From Phycisphaeraceae bacterium (GTDB lineage: Bacteria > Planctomycetota > Phycisphaerae > Phycisphaerales > SM1A02): DNA of 64,000 nt. The notes beneath the pieces were generated by a model, which was given only the letters and a program-made list of their open reading frames with translations, had not been told where the DNA came from and ran no database searches. Positions 39,592 through 49,130 of this stretch are shown piece after piece; position 1 is the stretch's first letter, and every line of letters begins with the position of its first letter. The stretch covers positions 62,001 through 126,000 of the forward strand of contig SHAP01000004.1 in NCBI GenBank assembly GCA_004213555.1. The letters run 5' to 3'. The translations under genes were made by a program, and so were the position numbers.

Positions 39592-40404
39592 ATGGCCATT
39601 CTTTCTCTGCACAGCGCTTCTTCGGGATTGTCCGCCCTGGACACCAAGCTCGAAGTGATTGCCAACAACATCGCCAACGCCGGAACCCAAGGGTTCAAAG
39701 GCAGCCGCGTGATGTTCGAGGACTTGATGTACCAAGAGCGTGAACAACCTGGAACCCAGAACGTGAATGGTGACATTCGACCCACTGGCGTCTTTGTGGG
39801 TCTGGGCACCAAGGTCTCAGGGACCCAGCTTGACTTCAGGCAAGGCGGCATGGAGCCCACCGGACGAACCCTTGACTTCACCATCCAAGGCAGCGGCTTC
39901 TTCGCCGTGCAAGTCGAAGATGGACTGGGGCTCAACGGACTCGCATACACCCGAGCCGGCAACTTTGCCTTGAATGCCAACCGAGAATTGGTCGTGGCCA
40001 ACTCGAATGGTCGTCGCTTGGTACCGGCCATCACGATCCCTGAGGATGTTCCCGAAGAGTCCATCACTGTAACGGCCGATGGCATCGTGTCATTTGTTCA
40101 AAACGGACAAACCCAAGAAGCAGGCCAGTTGGAATTGACCATCTTCCCCAACACCTCTGGGCTGCAGCCCGTCGGTGAAAACCTATTTGTAGAAACAACC
40201 GCCAGTGGTCAAGCCATCAACACCACGCCGACCGAAAATGGTGCGGGAAACATTCTGCAGGGCTTCTTGGAAGCTTCCAACGTGGACCCCACCAAAGAAC
40301 TCATCAACTTGATCCGCACCCAACGGCTGTTCGAGATGAACAGTCAATCCATCCAGGCGGCCGACGAACTCCTCCGCGAAGTGGCAAACCTCCGCCGTGG
40401 TTGA
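39592..40404 (+). CDS. flgG: Flagellar distal rod protein FlgG
   Basis: 270 residues. LHSASSGLSALDTKLEVIANNIANAGTQGFK at the N-terminus, GSGFFAVQ (about 100-107) and the C-terminal helix ELINLIRTQRLFEMNSQSIQAADELL are the FlgG signatures. The length is usual for FlgG (about 260). It follows flgF after 17 bases. Confidence 0.95.
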   Translation: MAILSLHSASSGLSALDTKLEVIANNIANAGTQGFKGSRVMFEDLMYQEREQPGTQNVNGDIRPTGVFVGLGTKVSGTQLDFRQGGMEPTGRTLDFTIQGSGFFAVQVEDGLGLNGLAYTRAGNFALNANRELVVANSNGRRLVPAITIPEDVPEESITVTADGIVSFVQNGQTQEAGQLELTIFPNTSGLQPVGENLFVETTASGQAINTTPTENGAGNILQGFLEASNVDPTKELINLIRTQRLFEMNSQSIQAADELLREVANLRRG

Positions 40405-41164
40405 TGCCTTCGTCCTGGTTGCGGCATTGGCTTCGAGCCGCGTCACCTTGCAGCACGAGGTCTGGCTGGAGGGCGACGCGCCGCTTACGCTGGGCAAAGT
40501 GGCCAAACTCGAAGGCGAAGCGTGTCGCTATCACGCGCTCGAGGTTCCTCAACAGCATCCCGAAGATTCCATCGATCTCGGCTTTGTGATCGATTTGCTC
40601 GACCACTGCGCCGCACCAGTCTTCCGATGGGAATTCAGAGGCAATGTGGCGACCATCGAACGCACTGCACTCCCCTTGACCGAAGAACCAACCCCCATCC
40701 CAGCCCCCAACCCTGGTCCCCAATCCCTCCGCACGATCATTGCCAAGCGTTTGCGATTGAACCCCGATCAACTGCGGGTAAGCAGCCTCGATGGCACCGA
40801 ACTTCAAGAAGGCGATTGGAAGCTCCGCACCCACCCCACGGTCCGAACCGTGCGGGCGAGACTTGGCGAAAGAGACCATGCCTTGACGTTGGAGATCGCC
40901 GACGAAGAAGGTCGATGGCATCCCAATTGGCGATTCAACCCGCGAACCAGCTCGGGCCGTGCCACGGCACCTGCTTTGATCAAACGCGGCAACCAAGTCT
41001 CGGTTGAACGGCGTTTGGGAGGATTCCTCGCCCGCACCAGTGGACGTGTGCTGGGTTCGGCCAAAACGGGCGAGAAGGTCCAGGTTCGACTGGATGATGG
41101 AATGATTCGACATGGCACCCTCCGTGCGGATGGTGTGGTGGAATTGATGGAGGGTTCGTCATGA
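40397..41164 (+). CDS. flgA: Flagellar P-ring assembly chaperone FlgA
   Basis: 255 residues from GTG at 40397, overlapping flgG by 8 bases. The SAF-like C-terminal part (APALIKRGNQVSVERRLGGFLARTSGRVLGSAKTGEKVQVR) matches FlgA, which assembles the P ring in the periplasm. The N-terminus has only a weak export signal (FVLVAALASS). The middle (95-120) is Pro-rich. FlgI, the ring protein it acts on, is not in the window. Confidence 0.85.
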   Translation: MVDAFVLVAALASSRVTLQHEVWLEGDAPLTLGKVAKLEGEACRYHALEVPQQHPEDSIDLGFVIDLLDHCAAPVFRWEFRGNVATIERTALPLTEEPTPIPAPNPGPQSLRTIIAKRLRLNPDQLRVSSLDGTELQEGDWKLRTHPTVRTVRARLGERDHALTLEIADEEGRWHPNWRFNPRTSSGRATAPALIKRGNQVSVERRLGGFLARTSGRVLGSAKTGEKVQVRLDDGMIRHGTLRADGVVELMEGSS

Positions 41165-41895
41165 ACCGACTGGTGTGTCTTGGTCTTCTTTCGTTGACGG
41201 CATGCGCCGGACCGGCCTCGGTCCGAGTGCCTCCCGCCCCTTCCATCACGCCTGGAGCCCTGCCCAGCGTGCAAGTTCGTCCAGATGCCGCCAAGCCCAA
41301 CCCATCGCAGAAAGCACCTGCTTTGGATCCTTGGGACACCAGCCATCTGCAAGTGGCGCATACCCCAGGTGAGCACAAACCACGAACGTTCCACGAGCAC
41401 GATCTGATTGAGGTCTTGGTTCGTGAGAACAGTCGAAGCGAACGCACCGCAGAGTTGAACACACAGCGACGGGCCGACCTGAATGCTGGAATCAACCAGT
41501 GGCCCAACTTTCGAGCGCTCTTGAATGAGCAGGGCCCACAGAATTACACCCAAGGGCTTCCGACGATTGCCGGCACCATTCAAAACCGGCACGAAACTGA
41601 AGGCGAATTCGAGCGCGAGGATTCATTCACCGCGCGAGTCATGGCGGAAGTCGCACAGGTCCTTCCCAACGGCAACCTCATCCTTGAGGCTCGATCGGTC
41701 ACAGAAGTTGACGGTGAACGCAGCGCGATTGTGGTCCGGGGACGGTGCCGTGCTGAAGACATCAGCCAACTGAACACTGTGTATTCCACCCAGTTGCATG
41801 ATCTTGAGGTCACACAGCATTCAGAAGGTGAACTCCGGCGGGCCTCCAGCAAGCCCTGGATCACCAGACTGCTGGAAACAGTCTTCGGCGTGTGA
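41161..41895 (+). CDS. flgH: Flagellar L-ring lipoprotein FlgH
   Basis: 244 residues. The lipobox LTAC (Cys15) follows a short signal. The C-terminal half has the beta-rich FlgH domain: TFHEHDLIEVLVRENSRSERTAEL and MAEVAQVLPNGNLILEARSVTEV. It forms the outer-membrane L ring. The start overlaps the flgA stop by four bases. The stop abuts the convergent debranching-enzyme stop (TGATCA), so the operon ends here. Confidence 0.92.
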   Translation: MNRLVCLGLLSLTACAGPASVRVPPAPSITPGALPSVQVRPDAAKPNPSQKAPALDPWDTSHLQVAHTPGEHKPRTFHEHDLIEVLVRENSRSERTAELNTQRRADLNAGINQWPNFRALLNEQGPQNYTQGLPTIAGTIQNRHETEGEFEREDSFTARVMAEVAQVLPNGNLILEARSVTEVDGERSAIVVRGRCRAEDISQLNTVYSTQLHDLEVTQHSEGELRRASSKPWITRLLETVFGV

Positions 41896-43800
41896 TCAAC
41901 TCAACGTCGCGGCAGCCTGAGGGGACATCCACCACTTGGGGCCACGTTCGACCATCGCTGCCGCGCGACGCCATTCGGAAACGCTCCACGCTTGGGCCGG
42001 ACACCCGTTGGGACGATGAGGCAGATCGCCGTCATACACCTCGGACAGCTGCCCCAATCCCGCCGAATTCAGTTCTGCCGCAAGAGGCTGCAACCAAGTG
42101 CGGGCGGTGGTCCGCGACGCCGGATCATGTTCTGACGAACGCAGATGGGCTTCGACCAAGAACCCCAGCAGCCAAGGCCAAACGGTGCCTTGGTGGTACG
42201 CCCGGTCCCGTTGGGGCATCGTGCCTTCATAACGCCCTTGGTAGTCCGGGTCAGACGGAGCGAGGGTGCGCAATCCGTAGGGCGTGAGCAAATGCGTTCG
42301 ACAAAGGTCGACCACCCTTTGCCGGCGGGCTCGATCCAAAGGCGCGGCTCGCAAAGCCGCGGCAATGACCATGTTGGGGCGAATCGCGCGATCCACGCCG
42401 CCACCTTCGCGAGCGGAACGCAATCGGTCCACCAAACCGCCGGTCTGATCGCAATAGAACGCACCAAAAGAGCCGGCGGTGCGCTCGGCGATGCGCCGCA
42501 ACCGTCCTCCTTCAGCATCATCCGCCGCCCGCTCGGCCAGCACCCGAAGGCTGTGGCACCACAACGCCGAAAGCTCGACCGGTTTGCCCATGCGTGGGGT
42601 GATGGGTGTCCCATCGACCACGGCATCCATCCAAGTAAGCGCGCGGCCTGGTTCTTCTGCCAGCACCAGCCCATCGCGGTCAATTTGGGTTCCTGGAGAG
42701 GCCCCGTCAAGCCAAGCTTCCACGATCGATCGGCAAACGGTGGCAATCGGGCCATGGGCAAATGGCTGATTTGTTGCTTCGAGCCAGAGCCCAACCACGT
42801 GCAAATACCACAGCGCGGCATCCGCTGAGCCAAGATCGCGCCCCTCGTCTTCATCAAGAAACCGATTGGGAATCCGGCCATCCGAAACGGCAGCGCCCCA
42901 GGTCTCCAGCATGGCTTCCGCTTCATCCATGCGGCCATCGACCAGCAACAAGCCCGGAATCGAAAGCAAAGTGTCACGGCCCCAATCGGCAAACCAAGGC
43001 CACCCTGCGATCACCGAAGGACCCTGCGGATGGCCGCGGGCCACCAAGAAATCAGAGGCTGCTTGCGCCAAGGGAATGTCTGAATCGGCAACCGGTGGAA
43101 CGGGCCACTGCGGCACTTGGGGCAGCACGTGGATGGTGACGTCGACACGGCCTTGATCATCAGCGATGGCATCAACATGGCCCGGCGTGAAACAATTTTC
43201 TTCTGCGTCGTACCCGCGCGTGTGCTCTTCTGCGAAGCGCAAACCATGCCAATGGTCTGGGGAGGCAACAAACGAACCACCATTGATCGCAAATCGGGCT
43301 TGGACTTCACCCCGTTGGAGCAAGAAACCGTTCGTGATCAATTCGCACTGAGGCGACTCCTGTCCTCGATCAAAGGCATGAAAATCAACCAATGGTGTGA
43401 GCAGATGCACCCGAAGGGTGGCATGGGGAGGAACAAATCCTCGCCAACGCAGCACCACGCCAGGCACGCCTCGCTTCATGATCAGGGTGCGAACCAATTC
43501 CACCGCGTTGGAGGTCCATTCGGTGCGCACGCCGTTTGGTTCGTGTGTCGTGTGGTTGGGCACATGCATTGGCGGCGCCAACACACCATGGGGCGCAAAA
43601 GCGGCTTGCCACAAGGGCGTGCTTTCGCCCGATGCCACAACTTCGGCCATCGCGGCCCGCAGAATCGTTCGCCGCCGCAACGGCGGCGCCATGCTGGCGA
43701 TGCACAGGCCGTGGTACCGCCGGCGCGGAACACCGTCACGCGTCCCCATGGCGAAACCACCAAGTCCATCGGTCAGCAGCCATTCATCCTGTGGTTGCAT
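41896..43800 (-). CDS. Glycogen debranching enzyme (amylo-alpha-1,6-glucosidase type)
   Basis: 634 residues from ATG at 43800 (AAGGGG five bases upstream). An N-terminal beta domain (DEWLLTDGLGGFAMGTRDG, RRYHGLCIASMAPPLRR) is followed by an (alpha/alpha)6 barrel with IAGWPWFADWGRDTLLSIPG, containing the catalytic Asp of the family, RIPNRFLDEDEG, and YHQGTVWPWLLGFLVEAH. It hydrolyses alpha-1,6 branches of glycogen. It is the last gene of the yggS-metF run. Confidence 0.9.
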   Translation of the reverse strand: MQPQDEWLLTDGLGGFAMGTRDGVPRRRYHGLCIASMAPPLRRRTILRAAMAEVVASGESTPLWQAAFAPHGVLAPPMHVPNHTTHEPNGVRTEWTSNAVELVRTLIMKRGVPGVVLRWRGFVPPHATLRVHLLTPLVDFHAFDRGQESPQCELITNGFLLQRGEVQARFAINGGSFVASPDHWHGLRFAEEHTRGYDAEENCFTPGHVDAIADDQGRVDVTIHVLPQVPQWPVPPVADSDIPLAQAASDFLVARGHPQGPSVIAGWPWFADWGRDTLLSIPGLLLVDGRMDEAEAMLETWGAAVSDGRIPNRFLDEDEGRDLGSADAALWYLHVVGLWLEATNQPFAHGPIATVCRSIVEAWLDGASPGTQIDRDGLVLAEEPGRALTWMDAVVDGTPITPRMGKPVELSALWCHSLRVLAERAADDAEGGRLRRIAERTAGSFGAFYCDQTGGLVDRLRSAREGGGVDRAIRPNMVIAAALRAAPLDRARRQRVVDLCRTHLLTPYGLRTLAPSDPDYQGRYEGTMPQRDRAYHQGTVWPWLLGFLVEAHLRSSEHDPASRTTARTWLQPLAAELNSAGLGQLSEVYDGDLPHRPNGCPAQAWSVSEWRRAAAMVERGPKWWMSPQAAATLS

Positions 43801-43845
43801 CAATACCCCTTGAAACAAATGCTCTTCACGCCAAGCGAAACACGA

Positions 43846-44163
43846 TCAACGTTTGCCTGCGGCCCGAGCGAAGACCTCGGACAAACGATCCACACTCAGG
43901 CGCTCGAGTTCGGGACTTGCACCAGGACGAACCCGATAGGCATGAATGGTTTCGGTGCGATGGTCCAACACCACCACAAATGTTTCACCCGCGGAGGTAC
44001 CGGGGCGGTAGGTCGTGACGCTGAAGTCGTCATGCACGATGCTGTCCCCAGCCAAAGCAGCCGCCGCCAAGGAACTGGGGTTTGGGCCAGCGGACAGTGG
44101 TCCCGCCGCCAACAGACCCACCAAAACCAAACTTGAAGCCAACAAAGGCCATTCATGCTTCAT
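43846..44163 (-). CDS. Small secreted protein of unknown function
   Basis: 105 residues. A signal peptide (WPLLASSLVLVGLLAAGPLSA) precedes a mature part with one beta hairpin region (FSVTTYRPGTSAGETFVVVLDHRTETIHAYRV). The ATG overlaps the preceding stop by four bases. Related in layout to the next upstream protein, whose strand YLIDDANREMVALRW is similar in style. No family recognised. Confidence 0.65.
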   Translation of the reverse strand: MKHEWPLLASSLVLVGLLAAGPLSAGPNPSSLAAAALAGDSIVHDDFSVTTYRPGTSAGETFVVVLDHRTETIHAYRVRPGASPELERLSVDRLSEVFARAAGKR

Positions 44164-44468
44164 CGCCCAACCTCCGAAGCCTTGGGGGCCAATTGCTTGG
44201 TGTCCCGATCGATGTCCCGGTATCCCAAACCAATAAAGGCTTGACTGACTTGGTCCCAGCGCAACGCGACCATTTCTCGGTTCGCGTCATCGATCAAGTA
44301 CAGGACTTCCGAATTGCCGGCTTCCATGGTGCTGGTCACCATCAGATAGGAGCCACGAGGTCGCGGATTCACGGCACCACCACGTGCGGGCGATTCCAAC
44401 TGAAAGACGAACAAGGCCGCCAGCAAGACCACGTTGACCGCCAACAGCGATCGACCAAGCGGACTCAC
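44160..44468 (-). CDS. Small membrane-anchored protein of unknown function
   Basis: 102 residues if GTG at 44468 is used; this overlaps the preceding stop (GTGA). A TTG at 44495 is a longer alternative. One N-terminal helix (LLAVNVVLLAALFVFQL) anchors a small periplasmic domain (RPRGSYLMVTSTMEAGNSEVLYLIDDANREMVALRW). It lies between two other small genes and is probably co-translated with them. Confidence 0.6.
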   Translation of the reverse strand: MSPLGRSLLAVNVVLLAALFVFQLESPARGGAVNPRPRGSYLMVTSTMEAGNSEVLYLIDDANREMVALRWDQVSQAFIGLGYRDIDRDTKQLAPKASEVGR

Positions 44469-44665
44469 TCCCGGTGGCTCCGCTTGCTGGACCAAAGGTT
44501 GATCAGAACCACGGCTGCACCAAGGATCGCCATCAGAAGAAAAGCGAGCAGTGGGGAAGGCGTGCCCGAGACCACCGCCTCCGGCGGACCCGCTTGAGCA
44601 AGAAGGGCGGTTACAGCTGCAGATGAGAACATAGAACGCAGCATACCGGGGCCGAAGCCATTCAC
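44465..44665 (-). CDS. Small membrane protein of unknown function
   Basis: 66 residues from GTG at 44665 (inside the metF stop, GTGA). A possible signal-like first helix (MLRSMFSSAAVTALLAQAG) and a second helix (LLAFLLMAILGAAVVLINLW) are followed by a basic end (SSKRSHRE). It could be a holin-like or regulatory micro-membrane protein; nothing more can be said. Confidence 0.5.
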   Translation of the reverse strand: MNGFGPGMLRSMFSSAAVTALLAQAGPPEAVVSGTPSPLLAFLLMAILGAAVVLINLWSSKRSHRE

Positions 44666-45576
44666 GAACCGGTCATGAAAGAACGGCTGTCCCGGATACC
44701 CAAAGTCTCGTAGACCCGGCGGGCGGCTCGAGAACGGTTCAAGGTGTAGTAATGCAACCCAGCCACGCCATGGTCCAACAAGTCGCGTGATTGCTCGGTG
44801 GCCCAGAGCACCCCGAATGCTTCCACCATCTCTGGATCGGCTTCACGATCCAACACGCCCCGAAGCAGTCGGGCCGGGATCAACGTACCGGCCGCCAACT
44901 CGGCCATGCGTCGCATGCCACCGGCGCTTGTAATGGGCATCAGCCCCGCCACCAAAGGGATTTGAATACCCGCCATGGTGCATCGGTCCCGCCAGTCCAA
45001 GAACCGTCGGTTGTCAAAGAACAGTTGGGAGATGACAAAATCGGCCCCCGCATCCACCTTGGCCCGGAAGTGATCCATTTCGGTCAAAAGATTTGGGGTT
45101 TCGTGATGGCCTTCGGGATATCCAGCGATCCCAATGCCAAACCCCCCATTGGGATGCCCCCCGGACTCGTTGAAAGATTTGATAAAGCGAACCAAATCGA
45201 TGGCATGAGGAAAATCTCCAGGGCCTGGATCACCATCTTTCGGGGGATCCCCACGGAGGGCCAAGATGTTGTCGACACCGCTCTCGGCAAAGCGCACCAA
45301 TATGGATTCCATCTCGGCTTTGGTGTGACCACGGCCGGTCAAGTGAGGCATGGGCAACAGGGAGGTCTCGCTCCGTAAACGCACCACCAGATCGTGGGTG
45401 CGGGCCCGGGTGCTGCCGCCCGCACCGTAGGTGACCGAAACGAAAGAAGGCTGCAACTGCTCGAACGCGCTGATCCCCGAAAACAGCGCGTCCCAAGCTT
45501 CCCCGTCTTTTGGGGGGAAAAATTCGAACGAAGCAGTAGGGCCTCGCTCACTGAACATCTGATCGATGCGGCTCAT
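44662..45576 (-). CDS. metF: 5,10-methylenetetrahydrofolate reductase
   Basis: 304 residues. FEFFPPKDGEAWDALF, VSVTYGAGGSTRARTHDLV, LALRGDPP, the FAD-binding and folate region YPEGHHETPNLLTEMDHFRAKVDAGADFVISQLFFD, and GLMPITSAGG are all MetF blocks. It makes 5-methyl-THF for methionine synthesis. The ATG overlaps the yggS stop by four bases. Confidence 0.95.
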   Translation of the reverse strand: MSRIDQMFSERGPTASFEFFPPKDGEAWDALFSGISAFEQLQPSFVSVTYGAGGSTRARTHDLVVRLRSETSLLPMPHLTGRGHTKAEMESILVRFAESGVDNILALRGDPPKDGDPGPGDFPHAIDLVRFIKSFNESGGHPNGGFGIGIAGYPEGHHETPNLLTEMDHFRAKVDAGADFVISQLFFDNRRFLDWRDRCTMAGIQIPLVAGLMPITSAGGMRRMAELAAGTLIPARLLRGVLDREADPEMVEAFGVLWATEQSRDLLDHGVAGLHYYTLNRSRAARRVYETLGIRDSRSFMTGS

Positions 45577-46340
45577 GCTTCAGCTGGGGGTGGGAACAGC
45601 GCGCTGCCCACACGAATCAAGTTGGAACCACATTCCACCGCGACTTCAAAATCGTTGGTCATGCCCATCGAAAGGATGTCAAAAGATGGGCCGCCCGTGC
45701 CCTGCCGCCGAATGGTCTCGAACATTTCGCGGGCCTGTTCAAACACGGGACGAGCATCTTCGGGATTCTCCGAAAACGGCGCCATACACATCAAACCCCG
45801 GATTCGTATGTCGGGGTACTCCTCGGTGATGACTTCAATCAAAGGGCCCTCGGCTCCTGGAGGGCACCCACCTTTCTGCTTCTCTCCAGCAACATTGACT
45901 TGGATCAACACTTCCATGGGCTCAGAACGGCCCATGTTGGCCGAGGCCTTGTCGATCTCCTCAGCCAAGCGAAGGTTGTCGACGGAATGAATCAACCGGC
46001 ACGATCGGCACACCGACTTGATCTTGTTGCGTTGCAAACCACCAATGAAGTGCCACCGAACGGTCTCTTCGCCCGCACCAATCAGGGCGTGGCGGTCTTG
46101 CCAGTCGGCCACCGTTTCCGCATGCGCTTCCATGACTTGCAATCGGTTTTCGCCCAAATCGCGGTGTCCCAGATCCAACAGTTCGCGGATCTGGTCGTCG
46201 TCGGCAAACTTGGTCACCGCCACCAATCGAACGTCGCCGCCTGTCCGCCCGTCTTTGGCCGCGGCAGCTTCAATTCGATCGTGCAAAGTCCGGTAACGTT
46301 CTGAAAGGTCCATAAGAGAGGTTGATTCTGCCTCAGGCAT
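45573..46340 (-). CDS. yggS: YggS/PLPBP-family pyridoxal-phosphate homeostasis protein
   Basis: 255 residues, starting at ATG 46340; ATG at 46313 is an alternative. VRLVAVTKFADDDQI carries the PLP-binding Lys (about 44). LGENRLQ, VRWHFIGGLQRNKIK and FDILSMGMTNDFEVAVECGSNLIRVGSALF are family blocks. It keeps PLP and amino-acid pools balanced and has no known catalytic reaction. It is the first gene of the run ending at 41896. Confidence 0.92.
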   Translation of the reverse strand: MPEAESTSLMDLSERYRTLHDRIEAAAAKDGRTGGDVRLVAVTKFADDDQIRELLDLGHRDLGENRLQVMEAHAETVADWQDRHALIGAGEETVRWHFIGGLQRNKIKSVCRSCRLIHSVDNLRLAEEIDKASANMGRSEPMEVLIQVNVAGEKQKGGCPPGAEGPLIEVITEEYPDIRIRGLMCMAPFSENPEDARPVFEQAREMFETIRRQGTGGPSFDILSMGMTNDFEVAVECGSNLIRVGSALFPPPAEA

Positions 46341-46446
46341 AGCGGAAGCCTACCCCAGCCCGTACGACCGTGCGGACTGGACCCCGCAGGCAAAAAGTTC
46401 TTGCCGAGGGCTCAATCTCAGGGCCAAAACAACCGGCTCGGCCGAT

Positions 46447-49005
46447 ATGGATGTCATGCCCCGAAAAAAGAAGTCCTCGTCCAAAAAAGGCGAGTCGTTG
46501 TTCACTGTTCACCGCTTCAACCAGCTCAAGGCCGCGCTGATGCCACTCTTCGGCCCCGGTCTGCTGTTTGCGGCCATCTTCTGTGCGTTGGCCTTGTTGA
46601 CCTACGACATGGCCGACGCGCCCTCAGAATTCGTGGCTCCGGCCAACGAAGGGGAAAACATCCAAAATGCCATGGGCAGCTTGGGCGCGCTGTTGGCCGC
46701 TCGGCTGTTCGGCACGTTCGGAACGGGTGTGTGGCTGGCTGTGATCGGGGGCATCATGCTGCTGATTCAATCCATCCGAGGACAAGAGACCGACCAGATC
46801 TGGGTCCGGGCGGGTGGCGTCGTGATGAGCACCTTGGCCCTGGCCGCACTGTGGGCTGAATTTGCGACCGGGTTCGGAGTTTTGCCCGACGGAAACGGCG
46901 GCGCTGTGGGCGCTTGGATTGTGGGAGAACTGGGCCCGCGTTTCGGATGGCTGGGCACGCCGATCATTTGCGGCACGGGTTTGGCCATCGGCTTGTGGTG
47001 TGCGGCCGACCGCATGCTCTCTCCTCTCTTGGCCCGACTGCCCTTTGCCAAATTGGTCCAGTACTGCCGAGAGTCCATCACGGTGGTGATCAACCTGGTG
47101 CAGCCCGAGCCAGCGACCGCGGGTGGCGCTCGAGCCGGTGGACGCAAGGCGAAGAAATCCAAGCCCGCGGCCACCGTGGCGGTGCTTGAGCCCGAGGACG
47201 TCGAAGAAGAGTGGGAAGAAGACGAAGACGAATACGAGTTGACCGACGCAGACGAAGAAGATTGGGAGGAGGAAGAGGAGGAAGAAGAAGAGGAGGAAGA
47301 GTGGGAAGAAGAGGGTGAGGACGAGTCGCTCGCCGCAGCCAAATCGGCAGCGCTGGAAAAAATTCGAGAACGTCTCAGCAAACGGAACGAAAACGCTCCT
47401 TTGCCACCACAAGTGCAATACGACGGCAAGTGGAAGTTCCCCCAACTCGATCTTCTGGAAGAAAGCGAGCCTGTTGACGAAGCCGACCGCAGTTTGACCA
47501 TTTCGGATCAAGCCGAGCAGTTGTTGGAGGCCTTCAGTGAATTTGGCATTGACGGAGAGATCCAGGACATCGATGCCGGTCCGACGATCACCCTGTTTGC
47601 GGTCAAGCTGGCCCGGGGCACCAAGGTTGGGTCCATCCGCGGTTTGACCGAAGACTTGGCTCGCGCCATGGAAGTACCAAGCTTGCGGATCGACTCAAAC
47701 ATCGGCCAGGGTCGAATCGGGATTGAGGTGCCAAACCCGACCCCAGAACTCGTTCGGATTCGGGAAATCTTGGAATCAGGGCGAGGGTCCAAGATGGGCT
47801 TGCCCATGTACCTCGGGAAAAACGCGTCTGGGGAACCGATGGTCTATGACCTCACCAAGATGCCGCACATGTTGATTGCGGGAACCACAGGTTCCGGCAA
47901 GTCGGTGTGCATCAACACCATCTTGATGAGCTGGCTGTTCACCAAACGTCCAGATGAAGTGAAGCTCGTGCTGGTGGATCCCAAGCAGGTGGAGTTTGAC
48001 ACCTACAAAGCCATCCCCCACTTGGCGTGTCCTGTGGTGACCAAAACCGACAAAGCCAAGGGTGTCTTGCAGTGGGCCGTGCATCAAATGGAAAGCCGGT
48101 ACACCTTGTTGAAGAACGCCAAGGTGCGCAACCTTGCCGAATACAACAAGGTGGGTGAGGATCCCGAAAAGCTGTGTAAAAAAATGGGAATCACGGACGA
48201 GCGCGAGATGAAACTCACGCCCAAGAAGTTGCCCTTCATTGTGATTGTGGTTGACGAACTGGCCGACTTGATCCTCGAGGAAGGAAAAGACGCCGAGCTC
48301 CCGATCGTTCGAATCGCTCAGAAGGCCCGTGCAGTGGGCATCCACTTGATCTTGGCCACACAACGACCCGAGCGCAACGTGGTGACCGGATTGATCAAGT
48401 CCAACGTGCCGTTCCGGGTTGCGTGCCGGGTGAACTCTGCGCTTGACAGCCGCATCATGCTTGATGTCAGTGGTGCTGAAGTGCTGCTTGGCAATGGTGA
48501 CATGTTGATCAAGGACGGCCCGAAGCTTGTCCGCGGCCAAGGGGCCTTTGTCTCCACCGAAGAAATTGTCCACACTGCAGGCTTCCTTGAAGATGTCGCA
48601 GAGCCGCAATTCGAACGTGATCTGGTTCGGCTTGATGAAATTGCTGAAAGCGACGAAGCCGACCCGTACGACGTTCTGAAAGAGGCTTTGGATGACCCCG
48701 AGTTTGACAAAGCGGTTCGGTTGCTGATTGAACGTGACAGTGGATCCATCACGCTGCTGAAGACCCGCCTCCGCATGGGTGATACACGAGCCAGCCGCAT
48801 GGTGGAACAAATGCGACAAGCTGGCATTGTTGGAGAAGCCAAAGGGGCTGGTGTGGCCAGCGACATCCTGATCGACTTGCCCGGCTGGGAAGACATGAAG
48901 AAACTCATGCAAGCCAAAGACCGGTCCAGCATGCTGGCGGAATACCACGGCGAAGGCGAAGAAGACCTCGACGGCGATGACTGGGAGTCCGAAGAAGACG
49001 AATAA
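46447..49005 (+). CDS. ftsK: DNA translocase FtsK with a long acidic linker
   Basis: 852 residues. It has a basic N-terminus, then four membrane helices (about 33-50, 75-88, 98-118, 123-180), then an acidic stretch at about 252-295, almost only Glu/Asp with some Trp. The motor has Walker A AGTTGSGKS (about 478-486), LVLVDPKQVEFDTYK and VVDELADLILEEGKD (Walker B). A winged-helix gamma domain (LLKTRLRMGDTRASRMVEQMRQAGIVGEA) binds polar DNA sequences. It links division to chromosome dimer resolution with Xer recombinases, one of which lies at 37733. Confidence 0.95.
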   Translation: MDVMPRKKKSSSKKGESLFTVHRFNQLKAALMPLFGPGLLFAAIFCALALLTYDMADAPSEFVAPANEGENIQNAMGSLGALLAARLFGTFGTGVWLAVIGGIMLLIQSIRGQETDQIWVRAGGVVMSTLALAALWAEFATGFGVLPDGNGGAVGAWIVGELGPRFGWLGTPIICGTGLAIGLWCAADRMLSPLLARLPFAKLVQYCRESITVVINLVQPEPATAGGARAGGRKAKKSKPAATVAVLEPEDVEEEWEEDEDEYELTDADEEDWEEEEEEEEEEEEWEEEGEDESLAAAKSAALEKIRERLSKRNENAPLPPQVQYDGKWKFPQLDLLEESEPVDEADRSLTISDQAEQLLEAFSEFGIDGEIQDIDAGPTITLFAVKLARGTKVGSIRGLTEDLARAMEVPSLRIDSNIGQGRIGIEVPNPTPELVRIREILESGRGSKMGLPMYLGKNASGEPMVYDLTKMPHMLIAGTTGSGKSVCINTILMSWLFTKRPDEVKLVLVDPKQVEFDTYKAIPHLACPVVTKTDKAKGVLQWAVHQMESRYTLLKNAKVRNLAEYNKVGEDPEKLCKKMGITDEREMKLTPKKLPFIVIVVDELADLILEEGKDAELPIVRIAQKARAVGIHLILATQRPERNVVTGLIKSNVPFRVACRVNSALDSRIMLDVSGAEVLLGNGDMLIKDGPKLVRGQGAFVSTEEIVHTAGFLEDVAEPQFERDLVRLDEIAESDEADPYDVLKEALDDPEFDKAVRLLIERDSGSITLLKTRLRMGDTRASRMVEQMRQAGIVGEAKGAGVASDILIDLPGWEDMKKLMQAKDRSSMLAEYHGEGEEDLDGDDWESEEDE

Positions 49006-49130
49006 TCGTTCAAAGGGCCACTTTTTCGGTGGCCTCATGCTTCGTGCCTAAAATCTCCGAAGATAGAACCATCAAGGAAGACTTCGTTCGCAACCGGCGG
49101 AGAACCCGACGGCGACGAGCAAAGAACCCC

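Noticed and set aside
49013-49036. Terminator directly after ftsK
   Set aside because: The stem is only 6 bp and the T run is in the loop, not after it.
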